Assembly (NCBI GenBank): GCA_003427395.1 | Contig: BFEA01000055.1 | Location: 839,588 to 873,290 of the forward strand | Source of the DNA: Chara braunii | Taxonomy: Eukaryota > Streptophyta > Charophyceae > Charales > Characeae | DNA: 33,703 nucleotides | Direction: 5' to 3' | Part shown: piece after piece, positions 1 to 9,703 of the stretch | Numbering within the stretch: position 1 is the first letter of the stretch | Layout: the number at the start of each line of letters is the position of its first letter | The notes under the pieces: generated by a model | Told to the model about the DNA's origin: nothing | Databases searched by the model: none | The model's input: the letters and a program-made list of their open reading frames with translations, nothing else | Program-made: the position numbers and the translations under genes

Positions 1-250
1 TACTAATTCAGAGAGTTAGACAGAATTTGACTTCCCAGAATTAGAGATTAATTTTGCTTTCATATCTGACTTAGTATAAATCTGGGAAGTCTCCCTTTCT
101 AGAGGGAGTGCTACCCTAATTTTTACTAATTCAGAGAGTTAGACAAAATTTGACTTCCGAGGAGTTAGAGATTATTTCTGCTCCCATATCTGGGCTTATA
201 TAAATTATGAAAAGACACTTTTCTTACAGCAAGCGCTGCCAAAATTTTCT
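1..250. repeat. Tandem duplication, two diverged copies of a 123-bp unit
   Basis: The stretch starting tactaattcagagagttaga at 1 recurs at 124, giving a period of 123 bp. Both copies continue through matching blocks (tttgacttcc, ttagagatta, catatctg, a tataaat-like stretch and a gctacc/gctgcc tail), with substitutions and small indels increasing toward the 3' side. The left copy begins at the window edge, so more units may lie outside. No coding potential is seen. Confidence 0.85.
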
Positions 251-1109
251 TAGTTTAGAGGAGATAGATTATATTTTGACAGATGATCCAGGCGATCCAC
301 CCAGAATAGAGGAGACTTTGTAGTTGGTCTACCTTCAGCTTAAGCACTAACTTAAAAATAGACTTAGGTTTAGCTTATAAGGAAGTTTTGAGTGAGGATG
401 TATTATGAAGTTGTATTCTCCATACGCTTATGATCTTAGCTTGGGGATTGGTCTGCCATGTGTTACAGGTCCTTTTTGATCTTTTGATCCAAGTTCAGGG
501 CTAGATCCAGCTTGATCCCTTGAGGATCACTTACTGTTATCACTTATACAAGGTCGGTTGCCGATTCGTCGGTCTACGACTCAATTTCAACTCTCCCTCT
601 ACACTCAACCTAAAAGGCTTTAGCCCCGGTGATTTCGTTGTTTTATTAAGGTTTCACCCGGACTTTTATTGAATGGTCATTTAACAAAGGTGCTGAGTAT
701 TTAATTAAGGTTGGTTGGACAGGAGGTTTGGGGCTTGCACGGCTAAAGCAAAGGGTATGAGTGTCGAAGGTGGTTGGGGTTGACTTCGTGTAGTGTGTGG
801 GCTGTTGATTTGGTTCGTTGATGTGATGGCAGGTATATATGTTGTGAAGCAGATACTGGATTTGNTTGCNTACGATCNCACATATACGTATTATTGTGAG
901 AAACCCCAGTGAAACCGTGAAAAGTGATCGTCACATACTAAACCCTTATATATGTATACATGGGTATACTTGGGATGAATGTTTGCATAGATTAAAGAGC
1001 CCCACATTAGAACCCTACTCAGAAGCTGAGACTGAGGGGCTTAGGGGAGGTCTCTCCTTTTATTCTTGTCTCTTGCTTTTTCAAGATTTTTCTTGGTCGG
1101 ACATTTGGT
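251..1109. other. No recognisable gene; contains ambiguous bases
   Basis: I see no domain, RNA gene or clear mobile-element end here. Undetermined bases (n) fall at about 865, 870 and 877, so any frame crossing them is unreliable. Near 989-1057 a GAGCCCC/GGGGCTT pair surrounds a smaller CTCA/TGAG hairpin, the first of the foldbacks that become dense to the right. Confidence 0.4.
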
Positions 1110-1478
1110 CTTGGGCCGGGATTCGAGGTCCTTGTCCAGGACATCCCAAGCCCTAGGCGCTGCAGGGGAGGGGTTTTCCCCTCGCGAAGAGCCTATTTGA
1201 TTTGCCTACCGTGACACTTAGGTCGAGAGCCTTAGGTGCCTCGGCGGCTGCACGACTATTCCTTCAGCCGTGCAATATCGTGAAAGGCTAGGCTCTCACG
1301 ACACTTCAAGTCTGACACTTGAGTGTCATAAGCGGTACTCGAATCCACGAGGGACCGCTTGATTATGGGCACTACAAAGTACGCCATCGATGCGACTGAT
1401 TGTGTACTCCTGCATTGCAAGTCGATATGAATATGCCCTGCGTCCACGCGGTTTTATACTAAGTTCAACGCGGGACGC
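1110..1478. repeat. Run of small inverted repeats (foldbacks)
   Basis: Inverted repeats follow each other closely. CTTGGG/CCCAAG spans 1110-1150 around an inner GTCCT/AGGAC. GAGGGG-tttt-CCCCTC lies at 1168-1183. TGCACG/CGTGCA spans 1249-1274. TCGTGA/TCACGA spans 1278-1301. ACACTTCAAGT pairs with ACTTGAGTGT over 1301-1326. AAGCGGT-CTCG pairs with CGAG-ACCGCTT over 1330-1360. GCGTCC-CGCG pairs with CGCGGGACGC over 1440-1478. Four of them are contiguous from 1249 to 1360 with 0-4 bp between neighbours. The GAGGGG hairpin resembles a bacterial terminator in shape only. The function is unknown; it may be part of a decayed LTR or MITE. Confidence 0.5.
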
Positions 1479-1681
1479 TTATCCGATTTCCGCATTGGAG
1501 AGTTACGGGTTGGCTACCGAGGGGCTAGGAGCGTTGTCGCGTTGTTGGTATTGTGTCGTTTTGTACATATATTGTTTTATGTGTATGAGTGTTCGTAAAG
1601 TGGAGTGTGCGTGGTGTGTGGGATGCGTCCTAGTTGACCGACGATGAGTCGCGCTTGGGACCTCAGCCCCCCCAAGATGTC

Positions 1682-2055
1682 GGTTCACGTGCGGGTCCAA
1701 TAGAGGCGTATTACGGCGCGTACCCCCTATGCTACAGCGAACGAAAAACACCCTCGGCTGGTCCACCTCTGCGATTGCAACTGATTATCTTTCGCACTGT
1801 GGACTGGTAGCTCGACGGGGATACGCCCACCGAAGGGAGGTGACAGCTCCCGTAAGGTGTAGGTAAGTCGTGCCTCGCGTGGGCCCTATTCTGTCGTAGG
1901 GGCTCGCGAGAGGTATGGCTGGCGCACCCGGCGGGAGCGGCTTGTGAAAGCTCCATGTATATTGCGACGAAGGGTTAAAAAAACCAACTCCTGCGTGACG
2001 CGGCCAGGAGGGTCCCGCGCTGCCCCCGTGCGGTGCCGGACCGATGCGCCCGACA
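1682..2055 (-). repeat. LTR-like repeat R1, shared with 13660-14009
   Basis: This segment aligns by eye with 13660-14009 in the same orientation. Shared blocks include ggtagctc.ac.gggatacgcc, gaggtgaca-type sequence, ggtaagt.gt.cctcg and gagaggtatg. On the minus strand both copies start with TGTCG, a common LTR start, and similarity seems to stop at that point. R1 lies just downstream, in element orientation, of the gypsy integrase fragment, where a 3' LTR would be expected. The left boundary is uncertain. Part of the right end could instead be decayed integrase coding sequence. Confidence 0.5.
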
Positions 2056-2274
2056 GCGACAAAAGTTGTTCTACCTCCCCTTTAAATTCCAACCCGTTAT
2101 CCGCCATCCGTGTTTAGGGTGGGTATTGAGAAATTGATCGATACAAGCGGCTATCTCAGAGGCCTTACGTATCCTGCAAGGGTAAACCTTTATCCACTTC
2201 GCAAAACGATCAATTAATACTAAAAAAATTAAAAACTCACAGTGGTTATCCCCATCAGGCATCTGACACGTCAA
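2056..2274 (-). pseudogene. Ty3/gypsy integrase core fragment
   Basis: The minus-strand reading contains LVLIDRFAKWIKVYPC, then an HG motif, and after a frameshift ADNGLEFKGEVEQLL. These are the first Asp region (IDRF.K) and the second Asp region (DNG.EF) of a retroviral-type integrase core, which joins LTR-element cDNA to host DNA. A TCQM tetrapeptide just upstream may be the end of the HHCC zinc-binding module. The core is frameshifted between the two Asp motifs, and the Glu-containing end is lost or has decayed into R1. The order RT (4285-3740), RNase H (3739-3253), integrase (2274-2056) on the minus strand is the gypsy order. It is a dead fragment. Confidence 0.7.
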
Positions 2275-3252
2275 TATTCGTAGTATTCATGCTGATAGGT
2301 TGGAAATAGCGCTCTATCTTTGTTGGCACGATTGCATTCGGCGCTTGTATAGGCGCTTTAGGCAATTTTTGACCATGACCTTGACATCTTTGCGAATACT
2401 AGAGAACCGTTTTTTTCTGTTCGATAGTTACCTGAGTGACACATACTGTGTAATGAGCGGCCTGCTCCTAATTAGTAGATCGGATCCAATTGTACTGTTG
2501 GAAAAGGTGGGGAAACAGAAGAATAATCAAGTTGAACCATAATGATCCCGATTTGTCAAATTTGCGCTTCTCTACGTGGTTGTTTTTTCAGCGGTAATCT
2601 CGAGATTTCTCAGTAACACGACGTATATCCTCCTTTTTGTAGGCATTCAAGAATTTGCAAGCTAATTCGGATAATAAAATTTTATCTGTCAAGACTTCAG
2701 ACCGTCGGTATTTTTCGTCGTATTCGGGGTTGTTAGTCATAGCGGCTTAGAACCTAGCTTCCGTAGAAAGCTTCTCTCTCCTACACAACGAGCGTTCCCA
2801 GGTGGATGCACGCCCCGTGCGCATGATTGACAAACTTACAGCAATCTACCTAGTCAGGAAAACCATTGTCTGTGGGATAGAAGTCCACATCATGGATACG
2901 TCACACGTGGAATACATATGCAGATAAAGAAGTATTTACCAGGGATTTTAGCAAAGGAGAAGGTGCACGAGAATTTGGAGGGGGTGGGGAAGGCAGAGAC
3001 TAAGAGGATGAAGAGGAGGGGACAGTCATAGCTTATGCCATGATTTATTAACCCTTCTGCAAAATCTTCACCTCCGAGTCTTCATATGCAGGCTCGTTAT
3101 TAGGCTTTGGATCATTCCTGGACCACTGTATCACTTCTTCACTGGCAGGCACCTTAGATGCCGACTGGAGACGTGTCAACCCGTAAGTTTTTTCGTCTCT
3201 TGTGCTTTTAATGCCGTATGTCAAAGTTCATGCTCTGGAACATAGTTGTCCA
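2275..3252 (-). pseudogene. Decayed pol interval between RNase H and integrase
   Basis: This stretch lies where the RNase H end and the integrase N-terminal zinc module should be in a minus-strand gypsy pol. All minus-strand frames are broken by many stops, and I recognise only the TCQM-like end next to the integrase core. The assignment rests on position and spacing rather than on clear motifs. Inserted unrelated sequence cannot be ruled out. Confidence 0.35.
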
Positions 3253-3739
3253 TCATTCCACAATACCCAAGTAATCCTTTGATTTCTTTGGGCTAGAAGA
3301 GGTTCGTGGTCTGTAAAGATAGTGAATTTTTGACCATACAAAGCATTCTCCAGTAGGGGCCAAGTAGTGCGACTTGCAAGCTGGTATTGTTTTCGAGGCG
3401 TATTCCACCATGAGTTTCAACCCGTCCGGTCCCAGCTGTGCCAAAATCGTTCTTTATCTCCTCTAATTACCAGTCCGTGATAAGAATGACCTCATCAGAA
3501 TGAGGGTCGAAATCAGGGTGGCCTTCAGTTCTCGAGCCGCCTCGTACTACGGTGTCCAAATCAACAGTTGTTCTTTCTTTAGGTCCTCGAGGTTCGTGAG
3601 CGGTCTTACAATAGCTGCAAAGTCCTTCATAAACCTTCAGTAGTATAAAGTCAACCCCCCAAAAACTGTGAATTTGTGTGAGCAGCGTTGTTACCAACAC
3701 ATCTCGAACCGCCATAGTCTTTCCCAGATCTGACACCAG
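3253..3739 (-). pseudogene. Ty3/gypsy RT connection and RNase H fragment
   Basis: The minus strand at 3736-3467 reads like the RT thumb and connection (VSDLGKTMAVRDVL, LTQIHSFWGVDF, KVYEGLCSYCKTAHEPR), then PDF.PHSDEVILITDW, which matches the start of gypsy RNase H. The 3444-3253 reading (YASKTIPACKSHYLAPTGEC, then HYLYRPRTSS) matches the middle of that domain. RNase H removes the RNA strand of the RNA-DNA hybrid during reverse transcription. The two parts are in different frames, with at least one stop between them near 3445-3470. The reading continues from the RT fragment immediately upstream on the minus strand. Confidence 0.65.
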
Positions 3740-4285
3740 CCCCTTATCAGTGACGATGTGTCATAGGAGAAAATTTTTGACAGGAAAAATTAACACTTGT
3801 TGAGAGCAACCCTTGAACCCGACATCCCTTAATGCATACAACATCCATTCAATGTGTTGCACGTGCCCCTCGTACGAGCTCGAATATACCAGAATATCAT
3901 TCATATACACAATAACACAATAAATAATTATGCTCAGCACCGGCTGCGTTTTTCACATGAAGTTCTAGAAAATTATTTTCATTGCTCACCGAAACGTAGC
4001 TAAAGCATTGCAGCAGCCCATCGGGCATTGAATCCATTGGCAAGTTCCTTCCAACAAAGCGACGGTCATCTTTGATTGATCCTCCTTACAAACGAGAAGA
4101 TAGTGGACTCCACGACGAATATCAAACTTACTAAAAAATTGTATACATCCAATCGCATTCAATCGCATCCAACAACCCATCCGTCAACAAAAGGGATACA
4201 CATCTTTCACAATAATATCAATCAACCTTAGGTAATCGATGTAGATCAAAATTCCTCCTGTTTTTTTATGAATTATGACACTGGG
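3740..4285 (-). pseudogene. Ty3/gypsy reverse transcriptase palm fragment
   Basis: In minus-strand order this shows HKKTGGILIYIDY and VKDVYPF, matching the fingers motif (KK.GG.R.CIDYR and .KD.YP). FFSKFDIRRGVHY follows and holds the first catalytic Asp. Then come WIQCPMGCCNALATFR (usual form MPFGL.NAPATF) and VYMNDILVYSSSYEGHVQHI, the YxDD block. The element's polymerase would copy its RNA into DNA. The YxDD block reads YMND, because codon 3899-3901 is AAT, so the first Asp of the pair is lost. Frameshifts near 3985 and 4185 and several stops make it non-coding. Family assignment is firm; a finer lineage is not. Confidence 0.78.
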
Positions 4286-4957
4286 AAAAAACACGGACCA
4301 ATCACAGACTACATCCACCTATTAGCTTCAAACGACTTTATTCGCAAAAAAGTTATAAGTTGATGAGGAGGAGAATCGCATACGGTTAATAGGTGTTATG
4401 GTTTTAGGCGGATTTTTCACTGAAACTCCCATGTTTCCTGGAGTTGGTGGTGCTTTTGTTGTTTGTTTTCTTATGTGATATGTATGTGCCTTAGGGTATA
4501 TTTGTATCAGTTTTGATGCATTTGGACTGATAACGAAAAAATTGGCAAAAACACCGAATTCAGAAAAAAACATAGGATTCGTGAAAACCTAAAAAAAAAA
4601 ATTATTAGGTTTGCACAGAATTTTTTGAAGATTCTGATAGTACATATTTTAGGTCTTCTACATGAACAAAATTTTGTGTACAGTAAATTAACCACAAAAA
4701 AGAATAGAGACTTCTCCAGAACCACTTGAAGTGATAAAAAGAAGAAAACGTTTTTTTACATAAAAATACTACCTTGCAAAGCACCATTTGTTCAGGAAAC
4801 AAAATATCTCAAATTTTAATTTACCTAAAAAAATCATATTTATAGTTTTATAAGGTATATAGCAAGACAAACCTATTGGGGGGTTTCCCAAACACGCACA
4901 CATGTTCTCCGGTTCATGACTACGTTCGCTTGGATATGTTATATGAGTTTATCTCAT
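4286..4957. other. AT-rich interval without recognisable gene
   Basis: The base composition is strongly AT-rich with A and T runs. Open frames here encode only Phe/Lys/Asn-rich low-complexity peptides and show no domain. The left end may hold the first, unreadable part of the gypsy RT. Confidence 0.4.
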
Positions 4958-4965
4958 ACATAGAC

Positions 4966-5311
4966 CTGTGTAGCACACCGAACATGTTCGGGGTTTTTCC
5001 GAACGTCCGAACATGTTCGGGTGTTCAGCCGAACGCCACCTGAACGTGTTCAGCCGAACATATTAAAAAAAAAAAAAAAACAATCCTTTTTTTTTTTTTT
5101 GAATTTTAACTCGAGTTTGGTTACGAATTTGACCAAACCTCCAAGGCAAAAAATATTTGTATTATTATTGTACATAACATTTGTTTTTCAGATTTTTTGG
5201 AGAACCTTTTTTTTTTTTTTTATGTTCGTGTTCGGAGAGTTTCGGCGTTCGTTTGCGTTTGGTCCCGAACGTTCGGTTTCGGTCACCGAACCCGAACACG
5301 ATGCTATACAG
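4966..5311 (+). mobile_element. 346-bp hAT-like MITE with exact 8-bp target duplication
   Basis: The element begins CTGTGTAGCA and ends TGCTATACAG, an inverted pair matching at 9 of 10 positions. It is bounded on both sides by ACATAGAC (4958-4965 and 5312-5319), a perfect 8-bp direct repeat. Its ends are packed with GAAC/GTTC motifs such as gaacatgttcgg, and its AT-rich core ends with ttttcagattttttgga, which is also found near the 3' end of the larger MITEs at 9704, 10589 and 19963. It encodes no protein and would depend on a transposase made elsewhere. An 8-bp duplication is typical of hAT transposons; the terminal CTG rather than CAG is less typical. Confidence 0.82.
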
Positions 5312-5319
5312 ACATAGAC

Positions 5320-6450
5320 GAATATATTTTTATTAAAATATTTTTTATTTTTTTATTTTAAATGGTTGGTTAATAATTTAAAAATATTTTCCAATAAAAA
5401 GTTATTTGAATTTCTCTTTTACACAACATATATTTTTTGACAAGGGTTTTACAGTTAACTTTAAAATAGATTTATATTAATTTTTAGATCTTTAAACTAG
5501 TTTTCGCAGAGCTTGGTTTTTACCAAACTGTTGAAAAAGACTTATAGTTCTATAAATGAGTATTCAATGAAACTGTTTTTTTTTTATCTTTCGAGTTCGT
5601 CTTGTTGTCCTTAAATGTTTTCTTCTTTTAGCTATGTTTTTTGTCAATCTATTCAAAATCACTTATAGTCTTATAACATGCTCTTTGTTGAAAAATATTT
5701 TTTTGCACATTTTGCAAATCGCTAGACTTATCCCCCCTTTTTTTGCCTTCTTTATCGAAAAACTGTTTAAAACGCTCTATTTTATGTGTTAAAAGTGACA
5801 GTTTGATTTTTACTTTTTCATTTTATAAAAAAGTCAAGTTTTGTAGTTTTATTAACTTTCACGAATTCAGTAATAAAAAAATTGGCAAACTTCAAAAGCT
5901 GCTCTGAATAGGGTTTTATCGTACTTATTAGTTCTTTTTTTTTATTTTTGTTTGCCTGATTTTTTTTTTGATGTTTGTATTAGGAGCCTGCATTGTTTGT
6001 TCGTGAAAGTTTTGACGACATTGCTTGTGGTGGTGTGGTGAAAACCCCCCATTTTTTTTTTTTTTCATTAACTATCTCTCATGAGAATATCAATAAGGAG
6101 TGCAACTAATCGGCGGATAGTTGCCTGTGATAATCTTATGCTCAATCACATTCATCAGTCCAATATCGTAATCGTGAATGCTCAAAGCAGTCGCATACTC
6201 ATTTAAGATATCCAAGAGGAGTTTTTTTATTTCCTTAGCAAGATGAGATGGAACCAGTATAGGTCAAACAGTACCAAAGATCGTAAACTAAATCTCATTC
6301 GATCTAGGGGCTAAGAGATATATAGGTCTCACGTTACAAATGTCGAGCTACTGGTGCAGACAGATAATACTGTTGCAAAAATTTGAGATATTGCTAAACT
6401 AATAATCTAAGTTTCTTTGTTCTCGACATCGATTTGCGGATTTGACATTC
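5320..6450. other. AT-rich interval with long T runs, no gene seen
   Basis: The sequence has repeated T tracts of 6-13 bases and short A tracts. I find no open frame with recognisable content and no element termini. The right part (about 6070-6440) is more balanced in composition but still shows no motif. Confidence 0.4.
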
Positions 6451-6545
6451 CAGTGTGTGTGTGTGTATTAATGTGTGTGCGTGCGTATGTGTTTATGTTT
6501 GTGTGTGTGTTTGTGTGTGTGTGTGTTTGTGTGTGGGTGTGTGTT

Positions 6546-6587
<42 letters not shown>

Positions 6588-6623
6588 CGCGCATGTATGT
6601 GTGCGTGTGTGTGTGGAGGAGCG
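6451..6623. repeat. (TG)n microsatellite
   Basis: This is a nearly pure alternating tg/gt tract interrupted by ta, tt and gc steps, with its longest uninterrupted block near 6550-6585. The Cys/Val- and His/Thr-rich open frames across it come only from the dinucleotide repeat. Such tracts can adopt left-handed DNA and vary in length. Confidence 0.95.
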
Positions 6624-6639
6624 CAATGAGGGGGACTGA

Positions 6640-6965
6640 GTGTCATTTTTGTCTCGTTTTTATGTTTTTTTTTTTTTAAATACACATGAATTGAAAAAAA
6701 AAACAATAAAAAATACGGGGTCGTAGTTCTCCAAAATATCTACAAGATTACATTTTTATTATTTATTTTATTAAAATTTTGCATGCAAAAAAATCTTTGT
6801 AAAAAAAAAAAAAAAAACACCACTCATTTCATATTGTTTTTTTTTCGTTTTTTTTCCTTTTATGTTCAAGTTTTTTTTTTTTTTAATATTAAAAAACTTA
6901 AAAATTAAAAATTAAAAATATAAGGTTGTAGATCTCAAAAATATCTTGACCTTTTTTTTTCCGTT
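6640..6965. repeat. Cluster of A and T homopolymer tracts
   Basis: At least eight runs of 8-17 A or T occur within about 320 bp, including A17 near 6801 and T runs near 6668, 6838, 6870 and 6952, with an aaaattaaaaatt micro-repeat near 6900. It is low complexity and likely error-prone in assembly. It contains no gene. Confidence 0.75.
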
Positions 6966-7779
6966 TTTTTCTAGGAAAAATATTATTCTCGCGCCTACTC
7001 AAAACTCACATAAGCGGTTTCGAGAGCGGGGTGAAGCGAAGCTTAAACATTTGTGCTCCGACCCCCCGCTTAATCAGCGTGTTGTCGGAGCAAACATCCT
7101 TACAAGGGTATTTTCTCATGATTTTACATTTGATACAGTATCGACGTCGATTATCATGTCAGGGATGGTCTGTAGTAAAAAGTGGGAATCTTTGTTTTGG
7201 CATGACACCGTGAGGAAACTTTTTCGACCGCTAAGGCCGAGGTTGCTAGGTGGTTGTACGCAGTAACACGGCGTATCCGATAATCGGTAAGGGTTAGTAG
7301 AAATTAATAATCTTCGGCCGCAAGAGCCAAAAGGTTAGAGGGAAAAAAGAAAAGGCCGCGCGGGATGCGACGACCACGATTTAAATCAGTCGAAGGTTCA
7401 AGTGGTAAGGCAAAAATAAATTAGAACGAGTTCGGAAGCGTCAAACCGACCAATATAGGAGAACTTCCGGATCGAGCTGCTGTAAACTCCAAAACGGCTG
7501 AAAAATTAGTATAACGCTGACCGCATGGTCGGGGCAGCCAAGAGAAACACACTTCCTACCATAATACGTAACGACAACAGGTATGGGGTTGAGGCTTCAG
7601 CTCCTCCTCCCATATGTAGAGAGGAAGTCACCTCTCGAGTGGCGACTTCGTGTCCACGCGACCGCCCAAGCAACCTGTGCCTTCGTCCCTTTGCAGAAGG
7701 AGACACTGTTGCAAGCTTAGATAAAGTCCGCACAAAGCCTGAAATTTGGCTGCTTGAACTGGTAGAGAGAAGGAGAGGG
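6966..7779. other. Unclassified interval with a 106-codon open frame
   Basis: A plus-strand open frame covers 6946-7266, but its first part is translated T-rich sequence and the remainder (KHLCSDPPLNQRVVGANIL and onward) matches no family I know. GC content is higher than in the DNA to the left. A second plus-strand frame at 7525-7839 runs into a tandem repeat and is probably not coding. I assign no function. Confidence 0.2.
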
Positions 7780-8065
7780 TCAGATAAGACAGCCAAAACA
7801 AACAGAGAACAGACATACAAACAGACCAAACAGACGTAAAGACCGACCAAACAGACATACAAATAGACCAGACAAACAAACAGAAACAGACATATAGACA
7901 GACCAGACAAACAAACAGAAACAGTCATACAAACAGACCAGACAAACCAACAGAAACACTGACGAACATACGAACAGAGACAAACAGACTGACTGACTGA
8001 TTGAGACTGACCGACAGACAGACAGACCGGATGAATGACTGAATGAGACAAACGGACAGGCAAAC
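7780..8065. repeat. CAGA-rich minisatellite with 35-bp units
   Basis: The tract is built of cagac, caaacaga and gacagac blocks. Three consecutive 35-bp units beginning agaccagacaaac start at 7865, 7900 and 7935, and degenerate 4-bp CAGA/CTGA steps continue to about 8035. The strand asymmetry (almost no T on the plus strand in the left part) makes long Ser/Cys/Val-rich minus-strand frames that I do not regard as genes. Confidence 0.85.
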
Positions 8066-8899
8066 ACAAAGAGGGAGATAGCAGGTGGGGCTCATAAAGA
8101 TGTAGGCGCGGAGGTGGAAGAAAGAGAAGAAGAGGAAGAAGAAGAAGGAACCCGGGTGCATACAGTTATGCATGGTACTTACTGACTTGACAAAGTGTGA
8201 CCGGGACATGGTAGCGCTAACTGGAATGGGTAGGACTGGCCACTTGACTACTTGTCTGCAGACTGCATCCTAGGACTCACGAAGGGTGAGTTCCGGATCT
8301 CTTCGAAGATTGTTCGTGTGACCCTCCGGTACTGTATCTACTACGACATTAACCTTTCGACACTGTAGCAGCTACGACTCCTACCACTACTCAGACCTAC
8401 GGTTCGATCTCACACGGGTCAATTGATATTGTACATGGGTGAGGGCAAGGCATAGGGATCGAGCCTGGGAGCTGCTCTGCTACCGTAAAGTTGAAAACCA
8501 TTTCAACTGTATCACTATTAGGGAAAGTGAGGTAGAGAGAAAGAGAGAAAGAGGAAAGGTTGATGATTCGAGGGCATGTACCAAGGGTCGACATCACCAT
8601 ATACTTTGGTTCTACCGCTGATGTCAACCAGATGCATTGTCAATTCGTAGGCTGCTTGTTGTTGTGAGATTGTGGTCTAGGTACTGAGCGCCAAGTAGGG
8701 GAAGGGCTCTCAGTACATATGTTGGGGGTGACGAGAGCATGTTGTTACTGACATTCGGATTCATAGCTTTGGTTCTCTGTTGATGGAATGACAATGCATT
8801 ACTGCTTTCCAGACAGTGTCGGACTTCCTGATTTTCAATATGACTCTGCACTCCGGGATTTGTCATTTCGCCATTGCATTGCATTACTGCTACCGTATT
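8066..8899. other. No recognisable gene
   Basis: A purine-rich patch (about 8105-8150) is followed by mixed sequence. Small foldbacks occur, for example actcac/gtgagt at 8276-8292. Minus-strand 8457-8482 has an A-box-like and a B-box-like word, but they are too close together for a tRNA. Open frames on both strands are short and show no domain. Confidence 0.35.
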
Positions 8900-9001
8900 A
8901 GTAGTATTGGTATTATTATTTTTATTATTATTAATATTATTATTTTGTTATTATTCTTATTTTTATTATGATTATGATTGTTATTATTATTATTATTATT
9001 G
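8900..9001. repeat. Interrupted (TTA)n microsatellite
   Basis: The tract consists of tta/att trinucleotides with scattered g and c interruptions. It resembles the tracts at 9572, 10478 and 11370, but no MITE is attached to it. Confidence 0.9.
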
Positions 9002-9571
9002 AGTTGTACTAGTGACATTGCTGCTAATTGTGGCGCCAACAAACCTCGTGCCCGCGAAAGACCCTAACCTCAGCAATTTCCAAACAGGGTCTCAGAAAGT
9101 GTTGCGCGCCGATTGGTTGAAGTGCAACCTAGGCCTCACCCCGGGGGTTCTCCCGGAAGAAGCAGTTGGGCAGATGGTGGCACTCTGGGCACACACTGCG
9201 AGAGGCCGACACATTACGAAGTAGCCACGGGCCACTAGGAATGCAGCATTGGCATTGCATCCGCGCGCAGACACTGAGGGGCGAGGGTTGCAACCGAACA
9301 GCGGGACGCTATGGCTAGGCATACGGGGCAACGAGCGGGTTGTTGAACCCAAAATTGTGTGACGAAGTCGAAAGGGGCTAAAAGAAGGAGGTTACCAGAA
9401 AATGAGAAAGGAATAGAAAGAGTAAAAGGAGGAAGGTGAAGAAATGGAAGGGGAAAGAAGGAAACAAAAGAAGGAGGGTTCTTGTAAAATGATACATCAA
9501 TAAAACAAAATAATCTTCTCATTCGATCTTCTGCCTCTTTCAGGATCACTCGATAACATCGACAAGGATCT
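9002..9571. other. Unclassified, moderately GC-rich interval
   Basis: A plus-strand open frame at 9012-9224 encodes about 70 residues (including LKCNLGLTPGVLPEEAVGQM) and overlaps minus-strand frames at 9092-9352 and 9235-9579. None matches a family I know, and a single short frame is weak evidence. A purine-rich stretch at 9380-9475 follows. Confidence 0.2.
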
Positions 9572-9622
9572 ACCACCATTATTATTATTATTGCTATTAT
9601 TATTATTCTTTAATTTTTTTTC

Positions 9623-9682
<60 letters not shown>

Positions 9683-9703
9683 TACTATTATTATTATTAT
9701 TAT
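9572..9703. repeat. (TTA)n microsatellite, left flank of a MITE
   Basis: The tract is mostly tta repeats with a T-rich interruption at 9609-9628. It ends attattat directly at the first base of the MITE at 9704. The same 8 bases begin the tract after the MITE, as expected for an 8-bp target duplication inside the microsatellite. Confidence 0.93.

Noticed and set aside
1168-1183. GAGGGG-tttt-CCCCTC as a Rho-independent terminator
   Set aside because: The window is clearly eukaryotic and no transcription unit ends there.
6407-6706. Cys/Val-rich and His/Thr-rich open frames
   Set aside because: They come entirely from the (TG)n dinucleotide repeat.
7865-7969. Direct repeats as a CRISPR array
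   Set aside because: The units are contiguous with no spacers, and the setting is eukaryotic.
7506-8209. Ser/Cys/Val-rich minus-strand frames with apparent hydrophobic segments (possible membrane protein)
   Set aside because: They translate the CAGA minisatellite; the periodic composition explains the hydrophobic look.
8457-8482. A-box-like TAGCAGAGCAG and B-box-like GGCTCGATCCC on the minus strand (possible tRNA or SINE)
   Set aside because: The boxes are less than 20 nt apart, too close for a tRNA, and no fold is visible.
9031-9037. tggcgcc as a lysine-type retroelement primer-binding site
   Set aside because: Only seven bases match, there is no LTR end beside it, and no element body follows.
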